DNA of 26,897 nt from Larix sibirica (Eukaryota > Streptophyta > Pinopsida > Pinales > Pinaceae): contig NWUY0304278525.1 in NCBI GenBank assembly GCA_004151065.3, positions 1 through 26,897 of the forward strand, read 5' to 3'. Under the pieces are notes generated by a model. The model was given only the letters and a program-made list of their open reading frames with translations. It made no database searches and was not told the origin of the DNA. The position numbers and the translations under genes are program-made. Positions 21,080 through 26,897 of the stretch are shown in pieces. Numbering within the stretch: position 1 is the first letter of the stretch; each line of letters begins with the position of its first letter.

Positions 21080-21545
21080 AAGGGTTGAGGGTCTATATAT
21101 CAATTCAATAAAAAAGCATCAAGGGAGAATCCCTTTGGAGGAATAAGTTTGGAGGCAATATTAGCGAGAAGGTCAGCATCAAAATTCTGAGATAGAGAAC
21201 TGAATAATATTGAAACCATGAAAGTTGTGGATCAAATCCCAAACTTCATGCTGATAATTCTTGAGATGGTTAGAAATACAATGGATAGATTTCTTCACCT
21301 ATCTAAAGATAATATTTGAGTCCCCATAAAATTTAATGACCTTGGCACCTAAATCGATCGCTTTCCTAAGACCCAGCACAAGTGCATCATACTTGGCTAC
21401 ATTATTAGTGCAGTCGAATCGAGCCTACAAGCAATGAAAATGTTAGTTCCTATTGTAGCTCTTAGGACACATCCAACCCCAGCTCCTTCTTTAGATCTAG
21501 AGCCATCAAATACTAAGGTCCAACAAGAATTTTCTAATCTAAAAT
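21080..21545 (-). pseudogene. Additional RNase H (archaeal-type) between PR and RT
   Basis: The frame opens with WTLVFDGSRSKEGAGVG (21520-21470). After a frameshift near 21420 it continues FDCTNNVAKYDALVLGLRKA, VIKFYGDSNIIFR, HLKNYQHEVWDLI and NFDADLLANIASKLIPP. The catalytic signs D (FDGS), the Tyr-Asp that stands for the usual Glu (AKYDAL; commonly AEYEAL), D (YGDS) and D (FDADLLA) are present. One stop (TAG) replaces Gln after NIIFR. It is distinct from the RNase H at 19390-19800, so the element had two. A second RNase H acquired by Tat-lineage elements is established; placement upstream of RT is what the sequence shows here. Confidence 0.85.
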
Positions 21546-21639
21546 TAGTATTTACATTATAAGCATGATGTAAAATAGAAAAGACGAGTCAACCTGAGTG
21601 TAGTGTAGAATATTTGACTAATTAGAAGATTTGGTAAAT

Positions 21640-22190
21640 GGTGAGACCTCTGCAAGGATATCCCCAAAGAATGTATCAAAACCATATTTCCCCAAAGGTG
21701 ACTCAATAAACAAAACCGACTCACTGGGATTGTCAAGATAAGTCACAATGTGCTTGAGGTAAGGTTCTCTATCAACCCTGATTTTCTTATGTTGACCATT
21801 ATAGGGTAGCTAGAGGTGTGACAAATCAATGATGAAGCACCCCTTAAGATTCTCGGACTAGTCCCTACTCAACCATATCCCAAAAGCCCCAGGGACATAA
21901 AAAACAATGATATCTATGACTTGATGGATCCTAGGATTAAATTAAAGTTTGATTAACATACCCTTCAACTTACCTACAACTTTGACCTTAGATCTATCCA
22001 ACTGAACAATCTTTGTAGGGAAAGGTTTCATTTCAGCATTAAGCTTACTACAAACAGACAAAGGCATCACATTATATGATTCCCCAAAATCCACCATACA
22101 GTTATGTACATTTCTATTAAAAATCTCAAAAGTAAGAAGGAAAGGTGGTGTACCTATCTTCTTACAAGTTGAAGGAATAAGAGAAGTGGA
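21640..22190 (-). pseudogene. Aspartic protease (decayed)
   Basis: The frame reads KKIGTPPFLLTFEIFN, then HNCMVDFGESYNVMPLSVC (22110-22050), then KIVQLDRSKVKVVGKLKGML, and further on YVPGAFGIWLSRDWSE and LPYNGQHKKIRVDREPYLKH (with stops at Trp positions, consistent with TGG to TAG or TGA). The active-site triplet is DFG instead of DSG or DTG, so the Asp is kept but the neighbouring Ser is lost. The domain would process the Gag-Pol polyprotein. It lies between the gag-like frame and the extra RNase H with no room for a separate gene. Confidence 0.82.
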
Positions 22191-22209
22191 TTCTTTGGAT
22201 CAAGGGTCA

Positions 22210-22828
22210 TTATTTTTTTCGACTAATTCAAGGTTGTTATTTTCGACAGTCTTTCGCTTCCTAGAATGATTTGTATCAAGATTTCGAAGGACCTTATCCT
22301 GAATAGGTGGAAATTTCAGAAGCTCAAAACATAGAAATATTTGGTTTTAAATTTTTAAGGTCTTCTATGGGATCATATTCTATGCCAGGCATAATGGTTG
22401 CTTTAGGGATTGCAAGGTTTGTCCTAGGATTTAATGGAGAATTCCTATTGGAGTTAGATGAAGATGGCGGATCTTGGGGAGGCTGTCCCTTATTGTGGGT
22501 ATTGTAAGGGTGTTGTATTGCATAAATTGTTCCGGGATATTCATCTTCATAAAATCCTAGGAGTTCCAAAAAATGATTGATATCCTGAGGATACTCAACC
22601 TGATTCTCGTCGGGGGTTTCTCTTAGATTCACTATTGATTCATTAAAATTTCCTTTGGTTGTATCAAAGGGGGGTTGAGGTCCAAGGAGTAAATATCTCA
22701 ACAAATTAGTGACCTCCTCAGTATTCATTCCATCCGATGGAGGATCTTGTTGATTAGCGAGAGGTTGATAAGGCCTCCTAAAAGGAGGCGCTATTATATA
22801 ATCTATCATATTTCTTTTGAGTTGCCAT
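22210..22828 (-). pseudogene. Short gag-like N-terminal region of the polyprotein
   Basis: The ATG at 22828 begins MATQKKYDRL and then loses phase. The long open part (22809-22324) resumes as IAPPFRRPYQPL in another frame, and a net one-base shift in a TTATATAATA stretch explains the change. It continues with GMNTEEVTNLLRYLLLG, INHFLELLGFYEDEYPGT and a Pro/Ser/Asn-rich segment to GIEYDPIEDLKNLKPN. After a shift it leads on as FELLKFPPIQDKVL into the protease. There is no CCHC zinc knuckle and the product is short for a Gag (about 200 residues). I therefore call it gag-like from its place before the protease, not from a recognised capsid domain. Confidence 0.7.
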
Positions 22829-24039
22829 ATTTATTTGTTCTAATATACTCGGTCACAGACTTGAGGGCTCCGTTGCCACAAATTGGTTTTACTCCTCAAA
22901 AGGATATTTAGATTTAGTTTTATTCTACTAGGTCACATATTTGAGGGCTTCGTTGCCACAAATTGGTTTTACTCCTCAAAAGGAGATTTAGCTTGAGTTT
23001 TCCCTAAACTAAGTAAACAAAGAAATCTGTGACCTAGAAAAATAGGACCTGGTAGATTATGGCAACTCAAGCTAATCTACTAGGTGCTATTATATGTGCT
23101 ATTATATAATTTACCAACTTACTTAGTTTTCCCTAAACTAAGTAAACAAAGAAATCAGTGACCATATAATCTACGAGGTGCTATTATATGTGACCTAGCC
23201 TAACTTGACACCTAAACAAAGAAATCTGCTAAAATTGACTGAGCTACAAGAAGTAACACAAAAAAAAGAGTTAGTAAAATATAAATATAAGAAGAATATC
23301 AATAGCTTTTAAAATGAAACATGTTTTTATCATTCATTAAAACATTCAAGAATGTTTAAACATATTAAAATGCAAAAAAGAACATAACCGATAATTGATT
23401 AATGGTTAAGAACATTCCTTTTATGACTATTAAAATTTTAAGAGAAATTAAGCAGATCTAAATGTTATGAAACATATGACATAACCACTAATTATTCGAT
23501 TAATTCAATTGTTAATCTATATCAATTAATAAGGAAATATAAAAAGTTAAACAAGGCTAAGATCATGCAATCAACAATAATTAATCAAATCCGGCAATCC
23601 CATCGTTTACAACATAGTTAGATTAATTCTGCGGTAGGTTAAGACATCCAAAGACTAAACATAGGTTATGACATGTGAATATAAAATGATAATTAATATA
23701 TTCTAGAGATACGATACAGAATTAATTTTAAGAAAACTAAAATGAAACAACATGAATAATAACATAGAAAACATTCCACTTTTACTCATAAGGCCGACAC
23801 TTGAATTGTAGAAGATCTCCAAGATTCCATTAAGATTTCTCCCAAAAATTTAAAGAGTATTATCAACAAAATGATAAAGTTCAATTACAACCCTTATACA
23901 TACACAACATATATGCGTATAGTGTAGTCCCAGTTCTAGCATCCCCCCTTATTCCCCCAACAAAGATCAAATAAATACCCATTATTGGATAAGCTAGATC
24001 CAAAAAATAAAGATAAGATCTCCTATACCCTAGGAAACA
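22829..24039 (-). other. AT-rich spacer between ORF1 and gag
   Basis: There is no protein-like frame between the ORF1 stop and the gag ATG. The spacer is shared with copy A (about 11450-12467), which argues that it belonged to the element and is not an insertion. On the coding strand it ends with the repeated motif TTTGTGGCAACGGAGCCC, which loosely resembles a primer-binding site. Its function in the element is not clear: leader, intron or LTR part are all possible. Confidence 0.6.
22864..23215. repeat. Shuffled local duplications at the ORF1-gag junction
   Basis: GTTGCCACAAATTGGTTTTA occurs twice, at about 22873 and 22957. CCCTAAACTAAGTAAACAAA occurs twice, at about 23003 and 23130. GGTGCTATTATATGTG recurs at about 23084 and 23181, and GCGCTATTATATAATCTA lies close by in the gag start (about 22788). 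TAGGTCACAT (22931) and TGTGACCTAG (about 23028 and 23190) are inverted relative to each other. Copy A has the first module only once, so these rearrangements are specific to copy B. Confidence 0.85.
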
Positions 24040-26701
24040 CTAACTACTTTGACTCAGATTAGCCAAGAAATCCCTCCATTTATCACATACATCAATTTCT
24101 GTTACATCCTTATAGACTGCATGTTCTAATTGGGGTTGAGCTTTGCAAATAAAAGATCGGATTTCCTTCTGCAGAATATTCTACCAAATTTATAGGAAAT
24201 TCTCCCGATTAAAGCTTTATGATGGATCGAGGACACAAGGAACATCCTCAATGTTGACAAATCAATCTAACTCAATGAACCAATATGATCTTCCGACTCA
24301 TCACACCGTTGATCTACCTCATCAAACTTCAACTTAGGTAGCACTGTATCATCCAATTCAACAAATATTGGCAGCCCAAGATTCTCTATGAAGTTATCGG
24401 TCTTGGCCCAGAGAAAATCATATACCTTTTCACCTTTATCATTCATGTTGTCAACATCCTTGCATAAAATATCCCATGACCTCAAAGAAACACTGACTCA
24501 TTTAAGCTTCATAGGATCAAGCACATTCAAAATATATTTTTCCAATCAGGCAACTGTTAAAAGGCTTTGCGTCCTACTGCCTTATTTTCCACATGCTGAC
24601 CTAGTAGATTGGTCAGATTCTCCAAGGTTGAAAACTCATCTTGTATCTCATTTAAACCAAATAGGAAAACCTTTTTTGATTCCCTAAATTGATTATCTAG
24701 AGAAATAGATTCTTCCTTGAATTCATCAAGGGTGAGTTTAAAATAAGAAGAGGGAACTGACCGTGAATTAAGTTGCTAAAATTCCTCTTTAATATCCCTT
24801 ATTTCCACAGCTTGTTCTATGACATTTTGATTTTCCACTTTATTCTATTCTAGAACTTCATTAAGTTGTTTTTGCAAATCCTTTGTTTCCTTCTGGTGTT
24901 GAGCTCTTAAGTCATCCAACTGGTTGACAAAATAGGAATGCAAGGACATTTTCTCTGCTTCAAGAGAAGAAACTCTATCCCTTTCATCATTTATCATCCG
25001 GTTTAAGGTGGAAGTAGTATGATAATTGGCTCTTGCAAAATTTCCTATAGAAACATCTGTCTCCAAGGCTTCCCTTTGGACATCTGTGGATGCTTGGTTC
25101 CATACAACCTGATGCACCAATGGACCAGTGAAAAATTCTTATTCCCTTGCTCTTTTCTTTTTCATGAATGATTTCTGCTTTTTGCTGAAGAAATAGTCTC
25201 AAAGGCCTCCTCATGATTCTCTAAATCTAAGTCAACCACTTGAATAATAGTTTTAGTAGGAGTTGGTTTAGGAATTGTAGGAACTGAAACCTTTTCCTAT
25301 TTTATTTCCATGTCAAAAATACTTCAAGAAGAAGAACCAATATCAATAGAAGGTTTAACATACTGAGATAACTTACTTCTAAAAACGTTATCCTGTTGCA
25401 TCCACTTGGATAAAGACTGAGCAGACACCGAAGGCTTACTGTTGCTATACTATGAATTCTGTGACAATTTTTTCTCTTGGGCCTTAGAATTTCAAGAACT
25501 AAAAACAATAGCTTTGTTATTAACCTCCATCAGTGCCTTCTTCAAATTCTCCTCGGCTTCAAAATGCTTGTTCCTTTTGTGTCTCATGAATCAAGGCCCT
25601 TTTCCTTGGGTCAGTAATTTTGCTAAGCACTTCTTCAAAATTGGATACCCCTTGACATAAGGAATCATTGGGTTCAGTCTCATGAATATAGGAGGTCTTA
25701 ATTTGAGCTGTGGAGAAATGATTTTCCACAAAATACCTAGGATCATGCATCCTCTTAGGACCTAAACCAAACTTATATTCATGTATATGGGAGGTCATCA
25801 AGAGTGCATGAGGTGCATTTTGGATAACCAAATGGTCTGTAATGGGAATTTAGGCCATTACTTTCTTTTAAGTGAAGAGCACCTGTCATGAATCCCATCA
25901 ACTACTGTCTGATAGGGAATTTATTTCAAAGCCATTCTATCTGGGAAAAAACTAGGGAGCATATGCAATGAATTGTGTCCCCAAATACTCAAATAAGTGA
26001 AAAATTCCATCACATACCAGTCACCCATAATGACTATTAGTTCCCTTGCTTCTACAGAAATCCTTGGAGCATTTATCTTGAAGATGATAAGATAGATAGT
26101 GCTAAATTTTTTATCACAAATGTCATAGATATGGGTTTTATAATTATCATTCCACAACAAAGCACATTATATGTGAATTGGAGGGGCTTCCAACATCCAA
26201 CTCCATCCCATCAATGGATAAGTAAAAGATGCACACATGATATCAAACAAAAAAGCGAACATGTAAAACTTAGGCTTCCTAGATGCAAGGGATTTTTTCA
26301 CCAATGCTATAGCATATTTTAAATTAATAGAGAATATTTATGCCCAGTTGAATACTTGGCCATGCATAGTGATGTGGTGGATAAAAGGTGCCCCCTCCAA
26401 TATGAACTGGGTGCAATTCTGTAATCCGTAAAAATGACAAAGCATGGTAGCCAACAATTTGACTGGTTCCCTGAGATGCTATATAGGATATAGTCTATTG
26501 CATTTGACAACAAAACTATCTGGGTCAAACCACCACCCCTTTACTAGTTCCACCAAGTTGAACTGCTTTTCATACACAACCAACAACTCTTGAGTTAGTG
26601 GCTGCTCTAGGGTCTTCAATGCACATATCCAGACAAGAGTTTCTAGTTTACAATATGTACATACAACTTGGTTTGAATCCCGAAATGAATTAGAAGGTAA
26701 G
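24040..26701 (-). pseudogene. Extra ORF1 of LTR retrotransposon, copy B (5' truncated)
   Basis: Same protein as at 12468-15992, lacking the N-terminus because of the insertion edge at 26702. Parts in order: LPSNSFRDSNQVV and TQELLVVYEKQFNLVELVKGWW (26700-26520), LWNDNYKTHIYDICDKKF (26160-26100), IVIMGDWYVMEFFTYLSIWG (26040-25985), MLPSFFPDRM (about 25940), NHFSTAQIKTSYIHE (25720-25680), a coiled-coil-like piece with DERDRVSSLEAEKMSL (25000-24845), KGEKVYDFLWAKTDNFIENLGLPIF (24440-24360), and the stop at 24040. Unlike A, the middle Ser/Thr-rich part is missing. No known domain. It lies upstream of gag in the same direction, as the extra ORF of Ogre-type elements does. Many frameshifts make it a pseudogene. 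Confidence 0.7.
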
Positions 26702-26897
26702 TGTTGGCGCACTTATACTTCGACTAGGGTTCATAGAACTAAACACCAACAAAAACCCCAAGATACTGACCTGAAAGTGTTAACCCCTTCCAGAAACACT
26801 TGCGAAGCAGATGACTTCTCACACGAAGTATCTATATGTTAGAAAAACAGGATCGCAGAGCAATAACAATAAACATAAATGCAAATATAATCACACA
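26702..26897. mobile_element. Probable LTR edge of another retrotransposon
   Basis: The A/B similarity runs through AAGGTAAG on both copies. Copy A then continues in ORF1 (TCTACAGAATC), while copy B switches to TGTTGGCGCACTTATAC. TGTTGG is a common plant LTR terminus, and the abrupt switch marks an insertion. The other end and the duplicated target (probably GTAAG if five bases) lie beyond the window. Within the remaining 196 bases I see no coding sequence. Confidence 0.6.

Larger units (their letters stand above)
18010..22828 (-). mobile_element. Ty3/gypsy (Tat/Ogre-like) gag-pol region
   Basis: Reading on the minus strand: gag (22828 to about 22210), aspartic protease (about 22190-21640), an extra archaeal-type RNase H (about 21545-21080), reverse transcriptase (about 20770-19805), the RT-linked RNase H (about 19800-19390) and integrase (about 19130-18010). 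RT followed by RNase H then integrase fixes it as Ty3/gypsy rather than copia. The extra RNase H points to the Tat lineage. Numerous frameshifts and stops show it is inactive. Its 5' neighbour is copy B of the ORF1 block, in the same orientation. Confidence 0.9.
22864..26701 (-). mobile_element. Copy B of ORF1 block of Tat/Ogre-like LTR element
   Basis: Same block and orientation as 11430-16083, similar over nearly all its length (by eye roughly 80-90 percent). It contains the ORF1 remnant (26701-24040), the AT-rich spacer and a rearranged 3' edge (22864-23215), then leads directly into gag at 22828. Relative to copy A it lacks about 536 bases inside ORF1 (A 13648-14186 corresponds to B 25201-25203). 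It is cut at 26701 by TGTTGG-starting DNA, so the ORF1 N-terminus and anything upstream are out of view. Confidence 0.85.

Overview
The window looks like intergenic DNA from a large, repeat-rich plant nuclear genome. Its content is plant-type LINE ORFs (DUF4283 ORF1; endonuclease/RT/RNase H ORF2), a Tat/Ogre-like Ty3/gypsy polyprotein and long AT-rich spacers. A gymnosperm, perhaps a conifer, is my best guess from the element types, but nothing in the window proves it. I see no intact host gene, no tRNA or rRNA, and no uninterrupted full-length ORF. Every protein-coding region is transposon-derived and broken, and all of them read on the minus strand.

Layout. 1-3893: the likely 3' edge of a plus-strand LTR retrotransposon (polypurine tract and TG start near 577-590), followed by AT-rich DNA that carries a seven-copy 59-bp tandem array (1066-1510) and a looser repeat (1551-1960). 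3894 to about 11397: a nearly full-length minus-strand LINE. From its 3' poly(A) (poly-T on the plus strand at 3894) it runs through a C-terminal extension or extra ORF (4173-5279), RNase H (5290-6090), a foreign block of about 1.06 kb with a 70-bp/211-bp hierarchical minisatellite (6107-7163), RT and endonuclease (7170-9658), ORF1 (9772-11184) and the 5' UTR.

11430-16083: copy A of a block holding ORF1 of a Tat/Ogre-like LTR element. 16084-18009: non-coding DNA downstream of pol, with an imperfect ~240-bp tandem repeat and an inverted repeat. 18010-22828: the decayed gag-PR-aRNH-RT-RH-INT polyprotein gene of that family. 22864-26701: copy B of the ORF1 block, directly upstream of gag. 26702-26897: the start of another LTR element (TGTTGG) that cuts off copy B.

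Relationships. Copy B plus gag-pol forms one element reading right to left. Copy A is the same 5' portion of a second unit lying head-to-tail beyond it, and its continuation is interrupted by the LINE. This resembles a tandem LTR-retrotransposon array, later broken by point mutations, indels and insertions. The most notable points are the position of the extra RNase H between protease and RT, the duplicated ORF1 block with its PBS-like motif, the 3'-UTR tandem repeats, and the heptamer-based minisatellite that replaces the middle of LINE ORF2.
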